A DNA stretch of 16,928 nucleotides from CAYXAA01 sp964462985. GTDB taxonomy: Bacteria; Pseudomonadota; Alphaproteobacteria; Rhizobiales; Stappiaceae. Shown here piece by piece: positions 7,665 through 15,395 of this stretch (positions are counted from its first letter, which is position 1; the number at the start of each line of letters is the position of its first letter). The notes beneath the pieces were generated by a model that had not been told where the DNA came from, made no database searches, and saw nothing but the letters and a program-made list of their open reading frames with translations. The translations under genes were made by a program, and so were the position numbers. The stretch lies in assembly GCA_964462985.1 (NCBI GenBank), contig CAYXAA010000056.1, positions 1-16,928 of the forward strand, in the 5' to 3' direction.

Positions 7665-8714
7665 TCACGGCGCCCAGCCCATCAGTTGCAGCACCGCCGC
7701 AACCACGAACACCATGGCCAGCGACAGTGGCAGGAACACTTTCCAGCCGAGGCGCATGAGTTGGTCGTAGCGGTAGCGCGGGACCATAGCCTTGACCATG
7801 GCGAACAGGAAGAACACGAACAGCGCCTTCAGCAGGAACCAGACAATTCCCGGCACCCAGGTGAAGGGCGCGAACCCGAGCGGCGGCAACCATCCTCCCA
7901 TGAACAGGATCGCCGTCAGCGAGCACATCAGTGCGATCGAAACGTACTCGCCTAGCATGAACATCATGTACGGCGTCGAGCCGTACTCGACCATGAAACC
8001 GGCAACAAGCTCGGACTCCGCCTCGGTCAGATCGAACGGCGGCCGGTTGGTCTCGGCCAGGGCGGAGATGAAGAACACCACGAACATCGGCAGCAGCGGC
8101 AGCCAGTACCAGTTCAGGAACGTCAGCCACGGCAGCCCGATGGCGGTGGCAAGGCCCGTCTCCTGGGCGCGCACGATGTCCGACAGATTGAGCGAGCCGG
8201 CGCACAGAAGAACGGTGACGACCACGAAGCCGATCGAAACCTCGTAGGACACCATCTGCGCCGCGGAGCGCAGCGCCGACAGGAACGGATATTTCGAGTT
8301 TGAGGCCCAGCCGCCGATGATGATCCCGTAGACCCCGAGCGAGGAGATCGCGAAGATGTAGAGGATGCCGACGTTGATATCGGCGATCACCCAGCCGTCG
8401 GCGACCGGCACCACCGCCCAGGCGGCGAGCGCCAGCATCACCGTCACGAGCGGCGCCAGCAGGAACAGGCCCTTGTTGGCGCCAGCGGGAATTACCGGCT
8501 CCTTGAGGACGAATTTCAGGAGGTCGGCAAAGGACTGCAGCAGACCCCAGGGTCCGACCACGTTGGGCCCGCGCCGGATCTGCACCGCCGCCCAAATCTT
8601 GCGGTCGGCATAAAGAATGTAGGCGACGATGATGAGCAGCACGACGAGCAGCAGCACGCTCTGCGCCGCCATGACGATGAAGGGCCAGAGATAGTTCGCC
8701 CAGAACTCGGTCAT
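7665..8714 (-). CDS. nuoH: NADH-quinone oxidoreductase subunit H
   Basis: NuoH (ND1 homologue) is the eight-helix membrane subunit that forms much of the quinone cavity and links it to the proton channels. The 349-aa protein has RRGPNVVGPWGLLQSFADLL (48-66 region), SYEVSIGF with E158, and the family signature ETNRPPFDLTEAESELVAGF (221-240) followed by VEY. The start chosen at 8714 (MTEFW) has a purine- and G-rich stretch GGGCGGGGA upstream, follows nuoG by 14 bases, and gives the usual length; an upstream in-frame start inside nuoG would add 20 charged residues unlike the family. All expected charged residues of the E-channel region are present. Confidence 0.97.
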   Translation of the reverse strand: MTEFWANYLWPFIVMAAQSVLLLVVLLIIVAYILYADRKIWAAVQIRRGPNVVGPWGLLQSFADLLKFVLKEPVIPAGANKGLFLLAPLVTVMLALAAWAVVPVADGWVIADINVGILYIFAISSLGVYGIIIGGWASNSKYPFLSALRSAAQMVSYEVSIGFVVVTVLLCAGSLNLSDIVRAQETGLATAIGLPWLTFLNWYWLPLLPMFVVFFISALAETNRPPFDLTEAESELVAGFMVEYGSTPYMMFMLGEYVSIALMCSLTAILFMGGWLPPLGFAPFTWVPGIVWFLLKALFVFFLFAMVKAMVPRYRYDQLMRLGWKVFLPLSLAMVFVVAAVLQLMGWAP

Positions 8715-8728
8715 GAGGTCCCCGCCCT

Positions 8729-10825
8729 TTACTCGGCTGCCTCGACGGCCCGCGCCCTGGCCAGGGCCGAGCATTCGGCCATGACCGCGGACGCGCGCGC
8801 AATCGGATTGGTGAGGTAGAAGTCGCGGATCGGCGAGACAAAGGCCGCCTTCTCCATGGCCCCGCCTCGTGCGGCGGCAGCCTCCACGCCGGTAGCGTCA
8901 GTTTCCGGAATGCAGTCGACTTCCGCCATGTGCGGGAACGCGCCGTAAAGCGCCGAGCGGAGTTCGGCGAGCGAATCGAACGGCAGCGGCTTGCCGAGCA
9001 CAGCCGACAGCGCCCTCAGGATTGCCCAGTCCTCGCGGGCATCGCCCGGCGGGAAGCCGGCGCGCTCACCCATCTGGATGCGTCCCTCGGTGTTAACGTA
9101 GATCCCGGTCTTTTCTGTATAGGCGGCACCCGGCAGGATCACGTCCGCGCGATGGGCGCCGCGGTCACCGTGCGTGCCGATGTAGACAACAAAGGCGTTG
9201 CCGAAGGCCGAGGTGTCGAGCTCGTCCGCGCCAAGCAGGAACACGACCTCGACGTCGCCATTGGCCGCAGCGGACTGAATGCCTGCGACATCGAGCCCGC
9301 CCTCGCCCGGCACGAAGCCGATGTCGAGACCGCCAACCCGGGCCGCCGCAGTGTGGAGCACGCAGAAGCCGTTCCAGCCCTCCTTGACCGCGCCGACCTT
9401 CAGCGCGAGCTGCGCGGCCGCCGCGAGAACCGCCGCACCATCGGCGCGGGCAAGCGCGCCCTGCCCGATCAGGATCAGCGGCCGCTCCGCCTTGGCAAGC
9501 ACCTCCGTGAAGGCGTGATTGCCGGCCAGCGCGTCGGACAGCGTGTCCGGACCGGCACCCAGATAGGTCGTGGGATAGGTCAGGTCCGCCTGTTCGCCGA
9601 TCAGTCCGATCGACACCGGTGCCATCCGATAACGCTTGCGGATCCGGGCATTCAGCACCGGCGCCTCAAGGCGCGGGTTCGATCCGACGATCAGGATCGC
9701 GTCTGCCTCCTCGATCGATTGGACCGTGGCATTGAAAATATAGGACGCCCTTCCGAGGGTCGGATCGAGCGCCGCGCCGTCCTGGCGGCAGTCGAAATGC
9801 GGCGAGCCGAGCTCCTGCATCAGGCTCTTCAGCGCGAACATTTCTTCGACGCTAGACAGATCGCCAGCGATCGCAGCCGTCTTCGCCCCGCCGGCCGCGG
9901 TCACCTTGGCCGCGATGGCCTGGAAGGCCTCACCCCAGGATGCCGGACGCAGACGCCCGTCGACCTTGACGTAGGGCTTGTCGAGCCGCTGGGTCCTCAG
10001 ACCGTCCCAGACGTGCCGAGTCTTGTCCGAGATCCACTCCTCGTTGACCGCCTCGTTGAGGCGCGGCAGGATCCGCATGACCTCGCGGCCGCGGGTATCG
10101 ACCCGGATCGCGGAGCCGAGCGCGTCCATCACGTCGATGGACTCGGTCTTCTTCAGTTCCCAGGGCCGGGCGTGGAACGCGTAGGGCTTGGCCGTCAGTG
10201 CCCCGACCGGGCACAGGTCGACCACGTTGCCCTGAAGTTCGGAGGTCAGCGCCTGCTCCAGATAGGAAGTGATCTCGGCGTCTTCACCGCGGCCAATCAG
10301 GCCGAGGTCAGAAACGCCGCAGACTTCCGTGGTGAAGCGGACGCACCGCGTGCAGTGGATGCAGCGGGTCATGATGGTCTTTACGAGTGGCCCGAGGTAC
10401 TTGTCCTCGACCGCGCGCTTGTTCTCATGGAACCGAGAGGCGTCGACGCCATAGGCCATCGCCTGGTCCTGCAGGTCGCATTCGCCGCCCTGATCGCAAA
10501 TCGGGCAGTCTAGCGGATGGTTGATCAGCAGGAACTCCATCACACCTTCGCGCGCCTTCTTCACCATCGGCGTCTTGGTGAACACCTCCGGCGGCTCACC
10601 GTTCGGGCCGGGTCTCAGGTCGCGCACATTCATCGCACAGGAGGCGACGGGCTTCGGCGGCCCGCCCTTGACCTCGACGAGACACATTCGGCAGTTGCCG
10701 GCGATCGATAGCCGGTCGTGGAAGCAGAACCGCGGCACCTCCGCTCCGGCGGCCTCGCAGGCCTGGAGCAGAGTGTACTCCGCCGGAACCTCGATCTCCT
10801 TGCCGTCGATGCTGATCTTGCTCAT
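8729..10825 (-). CDS. nuoG: NADH-quinone oxidoreductase subunit G (Fe-S protein)
   Basis: NuoG is the large Fe-S subunit of the NADH-oxidising module and relays electrons from NuoF to NuoI. The 698-aa protein begins with a [2Fe-2S] domain (C34, C45, C48, C63), then the His-Cys3 [4Fe-4S] motif H103, C107, C110, C116 (NHPLDCPICDQGGECDLQD), then a [4Fe-4S] motif CIHCTRC (C155, C158, C161) completed by C205 in CPVGALT. From about residue 225 onward it has the molybdopterin-oxidoreductase-like domain that carries no cofactor in this family. Length is typical of the alphaproteobacterial and mitochondrial form, shorter than E. coli NuoG (about 900 aa). The ATG overlaps a mini-ORF stop as ATGA; its own ribosome site is not well placed (GAGG ten bases upstream). 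Confidence 0.97.
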   Translation of the reverse strand: MSKISIDGKEIEVPAEYTLLQACEAAGAEVPRFCFHDRLSIAGNCRMCLVEVKGGPPKPVASCAMNVRDLRPGPNGEPPEVFTKTPMVKKAREGVMEFLLINHPLDCPICDQGGECDLQDQAMAYGVDASRFHENKRAVEDKYLGPLVKTIMTRCIHCTRCVRFTTEVCGVSDLGLIGRGEDAEITSYLEQALTSELQGNVVDLCPVGALTAKPYAFHARPWELKKTESIDVMDALGSAIRVDTRGREVMRILPRLNEAVNEEWISDKTRHVWDGLRTQRLDKPYVKVDGRLRPASWGEAFQAIAAKVTAAGGAKTAAIAGDLSSVEEMFALKSLMQELGSPHFDCRQDGAALDPTLGRASYIFNATVQSIEEADAILIVGSNPRLEAPVLNARIRKRYRMAPVSIGLIGEQADLTYPTTYLGAGPDTLSDALAGNHAFTEVLAKAERPLILIGQGALARADGAAVLAAAAQLALKVGAVKEGWNGFCVLHTAAARVGGLDIGFVPGEGGLDVAGIQSAAANGDVEVVFLLGADELDTSAFGNAFVVYIGTHGDRGAHRADVILPGAAYTEKTGIYVNTEGRIQMGERAGFPPGDAREDWAILRALSAVLGKPLPFDSLAELRSALYGAFPHMAEVDCIPETDATGVEAAAARGGAMEKAAFVSPIRDFYLTNPIARASAVMAECSALARARAVEAAE

Positions 10826-10884
10826 GCCTTGCCTGCCTCGCGGCCGTTGACCGCCATGCGGTGCCTGTCCCGGTCGATCCTCAT
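10822..10884 (-). CDS. possible 20-codon mini-ORF between nuoF and nuoG
   Basis: An ATG four bases after the nuoF stop opens a 20-codon frame (MRIDRDRHRMAVNGREAGKA) whose TGA overlaps the nuoG ATG as ATGA. It fills the otherwise unexplained 63-base nuoF-nuoG spacer exactly. The peptide is highly charged and has no recognisable motif. It could act as a translational coupler that brings ribosomes to nuoG, whose own ribosome site is poor, or it may be chance in GC-rich DNA. Confidence 0.25.
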   Translation of the reverse strand: MRIDRDRHRMAVNGREAGKA

Positions 10885-10888
10885 CGCC

Positions 10889-12193
10889 TCACTCCGCCGC
10901 CTCGAGCTGGGCCGGAGCCCTGCGGCTCTTGGCGGTGTACTCGTCTATGCGCGCCTCAATCACGGGACGGAAATTCCTGATCAGCCCCTGGATCGGCCAG
11001 GCGGCGGCGTCGCCGAGCGCACAGATCGTGTGGCCTTCGACCTGCTTCGTCACCTCGAACAGCATGTCGATCTCTTCGCGTGAGGCGTTGCCCTTCACCA
11101 TTCGTTCCATGACACGCCACATCCAGCCGGTACCTTCGCGGCATGGCGTGCACTGGCCGCAGCTCTCGTGCTTGTAGAAATAGCTGAGCCGGGCGATTGC
11201 CTTGATGATGTCGGTCGACTTGTCCATGACGATCACGGCCGCCGTGCCGAGGCCGGAGCCAAGGCCGCGCAGGCTGTCGAAATCCATCGGACAATCGATG
11301 ATGTTCTCCGCCGTCACGCAAGGAACCGACGAGCCCCCCGGTATCACGGCGAGCAGGTTGTCCCAGCCGCCGCGGATGCCGCCACAGTGCTTGTCGATCA
11401 GCTCGCGGAAGGGGATTCCCATCTCCTCTTCCACGGTGCAGGGCCGGTTGACGTGGCCAGAGACGCAGAACAGCTTGGTTCCGGTGTTGTTCGGCTTACC
11501 GAGGCTGGAGAACCACGCCGCTCCGCGGCGCAAAATCGTAGGCGCCACGGCAATCGACTCGACGTTGTTGACCGTCGTCGGGCAGCCATAGAGACCGACA
11601 TTGGCCGGGAAGGGTGGCTTCAGCCGCGGCTGGCCCTTCTTGCCCTCCAGGCTCTCCAGCAGCGCGGTCTCCTCGCCACAGATATAGGCGCCGGCGCCAT
11701 GGTGGACATAAATATCGAAATCATAGCCGTGGATGTTGTTCTTGCCGATCAGCCCGGCGTCATAGGCCTGGTCGATCGCGGCCTGCAGGCGCTCGCGCTC
11801 ACGCACGAACTCACCGCGGACATAGATGTAGGCCGCGATCGCTCCCATCGCGAAGCCGGCGACCAGGCATCCTTCGACCAGAGTGTGCGGGTCGTGTCGC
11901 AGGATTTCGCGGTCCTTGCAGGTGCCGGGCTCGGATTCGTCGGCATTGACGACCAGGTAGGCCGGGCGCCCGTCCGACTGCTTCGGCATGAACGACCATT
12001 TCAGGCCGGTCGGGAAACCCGCGCCGCCGCGACCGCGCAGGCCCGATGCCTTCATCTGCTCGATGATCCAGTCACGGCCGTTGTCGAGGAGGGCTTTGGT
12101 GTTGTCCCACTGGCCGCGCTGCCGCGCACCCTCGAGGCCCCAGTCGTGCAGGCCGTAGATGTTGGTGAAGATCCGGTCCTGGTCCTTCAGCAT
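10889..12193 (-). CDS. nuoF: NADH-quinone oxidoreductase subunit F (NADH- and FMN-binding)
   Basis: NuoF oxidises NADH: it binds FMN, the nucleotide and the [4Fe-4S] cluster N3. The 434-aa protein has the glycine-rich FMN/NADH site GLRGRGGAGFPTGLKW (51-66), the segment NADESEPGTCKDREI (84-97), the second signature GAGAYICGEETALLESLEG (166-184) and the cluster ligands C345, C348, C351 (ESCGQCTPCREG) and C391 (TICALGDAAAWP). The start at 12193 (MLKDQDRIF) follows the nuoE stop by 16 bases and has a GGCGGGG stretch seven bases upstream; an upstream in-frame start would lie inside nuoE and add unrelated residues. Size agrees with the alphaproteobacterial family. It works with NuoE and NuoG as the NADH dehydrogenase module. 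Confidence 0.97.
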   Translation of the reverse strand: MLKDQDRIFTNIYGLHDWGLEGARQRGQWDNTKALLDNGRDWIIEQMKASGLRGRGGAGFPTGLKWSFMPKQSDGRPAYLVVNADESEPGTCKDREILRHDPHTLVEGCLVAGFAMGAIAAYIYVRGEFVRERERLQAAIDQAYDAGLIGKNNIHGYDFDIYVHHGAGAYICGEETALLESLEGKKGQPRLKPPFPANVGLYGCPTTVNNVESIAVAPTILRRGAAWFSSLGKPNNTGTKLFCVSGHVNRPCTVEEEMGIPFRELIDKHCGGIRGGWDNLLAVIPGGSSVPCVTAENIIDCPMDFDSLRGLGSGLGTAAVIVMDKSTDIIKAIARLSYFYKHESCGQCTPCREGTGWMWRVMERMVKGNASREEIDMLFEVTKQVEGHTICALGDAAAWPIQGLIRNFRPVIEARIDEYTAKSRRAPAQLEAAE

Positions 12194-12209
12194 CTCTCGT
12201 GCCCCGCCT

Positions 12210-13394
12210 TTATGACTTGCTCGTCGGCACGTCGCCATCGTCGACGCGCTTGGAGAACTCGGTCTCACCGCCCGCGGCGAGTATCTTGGCCTGCTCGATC
12301 CAGGATTCGCGATCGATCCGGCCGCGGAAATTCAACGAATTGTCGACCCAGGCCTTATTGGCATCGGTCCAGGCGGCAATCTGATGAAAGTGGAAGACAC
12401 CAAGCCCATGAAGTGTCTTCTCAATCTTTGGCCCGATCCCTTTGATTCGCTTGAGATCGTCAGCGGAACCGCCCAGCGGCTCCGACAGCAGCTGCGGCTT
12501 GTCCATTTCGCTTTGAACCGATACGGCCGCGTTCGCGGCACCCGGTAGGGCTCCCGGCTCCGGTTCGGCCATTTTCGCGGACGCCGGCTCCGGAGTCCTC
12601 AGTCCATCCGCTGGTATTGGTGTGGCCGGCGCGGTCCCGGCAGCCCTCTCGGCGGCGGCCGGCTTCTTCGTCACCGCGACTGCGCCGTAGTCCGAGCCCC
12701 CGTCGTTGATCGCCTCGCCGGCGAAGGTATGCGACGCGGCTTCCGCGCCAGCGACGATCCAGGGCTTTGGGTCGCCGCCCCTCGTCGAATCCTCGATTGT
12801 CGTCAGCGTCGTCGGTCCGCCCTCGGGTGCACTGAAGCGACGGCCGGTCTGCGGTCCCGGGATGACGGGCCGTCCCGCCGCGATGTCGTCGATCAGCTTT
12901 TCGAAGCTTTCCGGCGTCAGGTCTTCATAGGTGTCCTTGAAAATCTGCACCATCGGCGCATTCACGCAGGCGCCGAGGCACTCGACTTCCTCCCAGGAAA
13001 AGTCGCCGTCAGCCGACAGCTCGTGAGGATGGGCCGCAATCTTGGACTTGCAGACACTGATGAGGTCTTCGGCCCCGCGGAGCTGGCATGGCGTGGTGCC
13101 GCAGACCTGGATGTGGGCCTTCCTGCCGACCGGAGCGAGTTGGAACATCGTGTAGAAGGTCGCCACCTCGAGCACGCGGATATGCGGCATGCCGAGCATG
13201 TCGGCAACGTATCGGATTGCCGGTTCCGGCAACCAGCCGTCGTGCTGCTCCTGGGCGCGCCACAACAGCGGGATCACCGCCGAGGCCTGGCGGCCCTCCG
13301 GATAGCGGGCGATGATCTTCTGAGCCCACTCCAGGTTCTCCGCCGTGAAGGCGAAACTGGCCGGCTGTTCATGGTGAAGGCGACGAACGGCCAT
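12210..13394 (-). CDS. nuoE: NADH-quinone oxidoreductase subunit E with C-terminal helix-hairpin-helix extension
   Basis: NuoE is the 24-kDa-type subunit that holds the off-path [2Fe-2S] cluster N1a beside NuoF. The thioredoxin-like core spans about residues 15-180 and carries the four ligands C98 and C103 (CGTTPC), and C139 and C143 (CLGAC). The protein is 394 aa against about 166 in E. coli and 200-240 in many relatives. After the core come a low-complexity linker rich in Ala, Pro, Glu and Thr (about 185-300) and a second folded region at about 311-375 that begins DDLKRIKGIGPKIEKTL, a helix-hairpin-helix pattern, and continues with FHFHQIAAW and DRESWIEQAKIL. Long NuoE proteins of this kind are known in Rhizobiales; the role of the extension is not known to me. 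The ATG overlaps the nuoD TAA by one base (TAATG). The stop lies 16 bases before nuoF. Confidence 0.96.
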   Translation of the reverse strand: MAVRRLHHEQPASFAFTAENLEWAQKIIARYPEGRQASAVIPLLWRAQEQHDGWLPEPAIRYVADMLGMPHIRVLEVATFYTMFQLAPVGRKAHIQVCGTTPCQLRGAEDLISVCKSKIAAHPHELSADGDFSWEEVECLGACVNAPMVQIFKDTYEDLTPESFEKLIDDIAAGRPVIPGPQTGRRFSAPEGGPTTLTTIEDSTRGGDPKPWIVAGAEAASHTFAGEAINDGGSDYGAVAVTKKPAAAERAAGTAPATPIPADGLRTPEPASAKMAEPEPGALPGAANAAVSVQSEMDKPQLLSEPLGGSADDLKRIKGIGPKIEKTLHGLGVFHFHQIAAWTDANKAWVDNSLNFRGRIDRESWIEQAKILAAGGETEFSKRVDDGDVPTSKS

Positions 13395-14578
13395 TACCGG
13401 TCAACCTCTCCGAACACGATATCGAGTGAACCAAGGACGGCCGAAACGTCAGCCAGCAGGTGTCCTCGGCACAGGAAATCCATCGCCTGCAGATGGGCGT
13501 AACCCGGCGCCTTGATCTTGCAGCGATAAGGCCTGTTGGTGCCGTCCGACACCAAGTAGACGCCGAACTCGCCCTTGGGCGCTTCGACAGCGGCGTAAAC
13601 CTCGCCTTCGGGTACGTGGTAGCCCTCGGTGTAGAGCTTGAAATGATGGATCAGCGCTTCCATCGAGCGCTTCATCTCGCCGCGTTTCGGCGGCACCACC
13701 TTGCCGTCGCGGGCGGAGACCGGCCCCTGCTCGATCGTGAGCTTTTCTAGGCACTGCTTCATGATGCGCACCGACTGGCGCATCTCCTCCATGCGGATGA
13801 GATAGCGGTCGTAGCAGTCGCCGTTCTTGCCGATCGGAATGTCGAATTCGAGTTCCGCGTAGCATTCATAGGGCTGCGCCTTGCGCAGATCCCAGGGCGC
13901 TCCCGAACCGCGTACCATCACGCCGGAAAAGCCCCGGGCCCAGGCGTCCTCCAGCTTCACGACGCCGATGTCGACGTTGCGCTGCTTGAAGATGCGGTTG
14001 TCGGTGAGCAGCCCCTCGATGTCGTCGAGAGTCTGCAGGAACGGATCGCAGAAGTCCCAGATGTCGTCGAGCAACTGGCGTGGCAGGTCCTGGTGCACAC
14101 CGCCGGGGCGGATATAGGCCGCATGCATGCGCGAGCCGGAGGCACGCTCGTAGAACACCATCAGCTCTTCGCGGGGCTCGAAGCCCCATAACGGCGGGGT
14201 GAGCGCACCGACGTCCATCGCCTGCGTCGTGACGTTGAGCAAATGGGACAGCAGCCGGCCAATCTCGGAGTAGAGCACCCGGATCAACTGGCCCCGCTTC
14301 GGCACCTCGAGGCCGAGCAGCCGTTCAACTGCCAGCGCGAAGGCATGCTCCTGGTTCATGGGCGCGACGTAATCGAGCCGATCAAAATAGGGGACGGCCT
14401 GGAGGTAGGTCTTGTTCTCGATCAGCTTCTCGGTGCCGCGATGCAGCAGGCCGATATGCGGATCGACGCGCGTCACCACCTCCCCGTCCAGCTCCAGCAC
14501 CAGGCGCAATACGCCATGGGCCGCAGGGTGTTGCGGGCCGAAGTTGATGTTGAAGTTGCGAACCTGGGCTTCAGCCAT
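13394..14578 (-). CDS. nuoD: NADH-quinone oxidoreductase subunit D (49-kDa type)
   Basis: NuoD forms, with NuoB, the pocket where quinone is reduced. The 394-aa protein has GPQHPAAHG (14-22), DPHIGLLHRGTEKLIE (39-54) and RLDYVAPMNQEH (67-78); the His of the first motif and Y70 are likely the quinone-headgroup ligands by homology with the Thermus and Yarrowia proteins. The fold is that of a [NiFe]-hydrogenase large subunit without metal ligands. The start at 14578 (MAEAQVRNFNINFGPQ) has AGGA eight bases upstream and matches the family N-terminus; the next upstream ATG adds only MRRSRTLP. The start overlaps by 8 bases the end of the small ORF that separates it from nuoC. NuoC and NuoD are separate, unlike the NuoCD fusion of E. 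coli. Confidence 0.97.
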   Translation of the reverse strand: MAEAQVRNFNINFGPQHPAAHGVLRLVLELDGEVVTRVDPHIGLLHRGTEKLIENKTYLQAVPYFDRLDYVAPMNQEHAFALAVERLLGLEVPKRGQLIRVLYSEIGRLLSHLLNVTTQAMDVGALTPPLWGFEPREELMVFYERASGSRMHAAYIRPGGVHQDLPRQLLDDIWDFCDPFLQTLDDIEGLLTDNRIFKQRNVDIGVVKLEDAWARGFSGVMVRGSGAPWDLRKAQPYECYAELEFDIPIGKNGDCYDRYLIRMEEMRQSVRIMKQCLEKLTIEQGPVSARDGKVVPPKRGEMKRSMEALIHHFKLYTEGYHVPEGEVYAAVEAPKGEFGVYLVSDGTNRPYRCKIKAPGYAHLQAMDFLCRGHLLADVSAVLGSLDIVFGEVDR

Positions 14579-14735
14579 CGGTAAGGTCCTGCTTCGGCGC
14601 ATAAAGGGCGAACACCTGGGCGCCGCTCATCCTCCGGGTTTCATTGGCGAACGCATGGTTTGCCGGTTGTTCAGCGACGAAGATCTCGGTCGAGGTCGCT
14701 CCGCAAAGGCATCCGCCGGTAAGCTGCTGCCCCAT
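14571..14735 (-). CDS. 54-aa ORF between nuoC and nuoD, shortened GFA-like protein
   Basis: I know no established name for this ORF. The ATG shares bases with the nuoC TGA (TGATG), has a perfect AGGAGG nine bases upstream, and its TGA overlaps the nuoD start by 8 bases, so it fills the nuoC-nuoD gap exactly and should be translationally coupled to both. The protein begins MGQQLTGGCLCGATSTEIF; GGCLCGA (7-13) resembles the first zinc motif of the GFA/CENP-V fold (PF04828-type), and RRMSGAQVFALYAPKQDLT (34-52) resembles the stretch that follows the CxCxxC motif in those proteins. The positions where CxCxxC would stand read A28-F-A30-N-E-T33, so all three cysteines appear lost, and the protein ends after about the first 50 residues of a roughly 130-residue fold. 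It is therefore either a reduced protein with a new role near complex I or a relic that has kept its frame. Confidence 0.75.
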   Translation of the reverse strand: MGQQLTGGCLCGATSTEIFVAEQPANHAFANETRRMSGAQVFALYAPKQDLTDG

Positions 14736-15346
14736 CAAGCGCTCCCTCCTCTCGCCTTCTCGTCGCCGGGCAGCACGTATTCCGTGCCTTCCCAGGGCGA
14801 GAGGAAATCGAAGTCGCGATATTCCTGGTTGAGCCGCACCGGCTCGTAGACCACGCGCTTCTTTTCGTCGTCGTACCGCACCTCGACGTAGCCGGTCAGC
14901 GGGAAGTCTTTGCGCAGCGGATAGCCGTCGAACCCGTAGTCGGTCAGGATACGGCGCAGATCGGGATGGTCCGAAAACAGCACACCGTACATGTCGTAGG
15001 TCTCGCGCTCGAACCAGTCTGCGCCCGGAAACAGGCCCGAGATCGACGGCACCGGCGTGTCCTCGTCGGTTTCGACCTTCACGCGGATCCTCAGGTTCTG
15101 GCGCGGTGACAGGAAGTGGTAGACGACGTCAAAGCGACGGTCCCGCGCCGGCCAGTCGACGCCGCAGATGTCCGTCAGGTTGATGAACTGGCAGCGTGCA
15201 TCGTCGCGCAGGAAGCGGACCACCTCATTGATGGCGGAGGCCGAGGCGACGACCGTCAGTTCGCCGAAGGCTACAGACCAGCTATCGATGGCGTCGCCGA
15301 GCGAAGCCTTGATGTGTTCGCCGAGTTCCGCGAGCGTTTCGTCCAT
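14735..15346 (-). CDS. nuoC: NADH-quinone oxidoreductase subunit C (30-kDa type)
   Basis: NuoC is a structural subunit of the connecting part of complex I, bound to NuoD, without cofactors. The 203-aa protein has the family signature ERETYDMYGVLFSDHPDLRR (113-132) and, after it, DYGFDGYPLRKDFPLTG (136-152) and the C-terminal tail with DFDFLSPWEG. The start at 15346 (MDETLAELGEHI) gives the usual length; the frame remains open upstream into nuoB, but those residues (many Arg and Ser) are an overlap artefact. It lies 49 bases after nuoB with only a weak ribosome site. Its stop overlaps the start of the 54-codon ORF. Confidence 0.96.
   Translation of the reverse strand: MDETLAELGEHIKASLGDAIDSWSVAFGELTVVASASAINEVVRFLRDDARCQFINLTDICGVDWPARDRRFDVVYHFLSPRQNLRIRVKVETDEDTPVPSISGLFPGADWFERETYDMYGVLFSDHPDLRRILTDYGFDGYPLRKDFPLTGYVEVRYDDEKKRVVYEPVRLNQEYRDFDFLSPWEGTEYVLPGDEKARGGSA
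14745..14750 (-). promoter_or_regulatory. strong ribosome-binding site for the nuoC-nuoD interposed ORF
   Basis: AGGAGG on the minus strand, nine bases before the ATG at 14735 and inside the last codons of nuoC. It is the most canonical ribosome site I see in the operon and is the main reason for calling the 54-codon ORF a real gene. Confidence 0.7.
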
Positions 15347-15395
15347 CGTCTGTCTATCCGTCCGCCTGTCGCGCCGTCTTCGTACCGTGAGAGCC

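Noticed and set aside
8930..10513. 527-codon open frame on the plus strand antisense to nuoG
   Set aside because: GC-rich codon use in nuoG leaves the antisense frame open; the product has no recognisable domain and no ribosome site or promoter of its own.
11168..12445. 425-codon open frame on the plus strand antisense to nuoF and the end of nuoE
   Set aside because: It crosses two conserved minus-strand genes and their junction and shows no protein family features.
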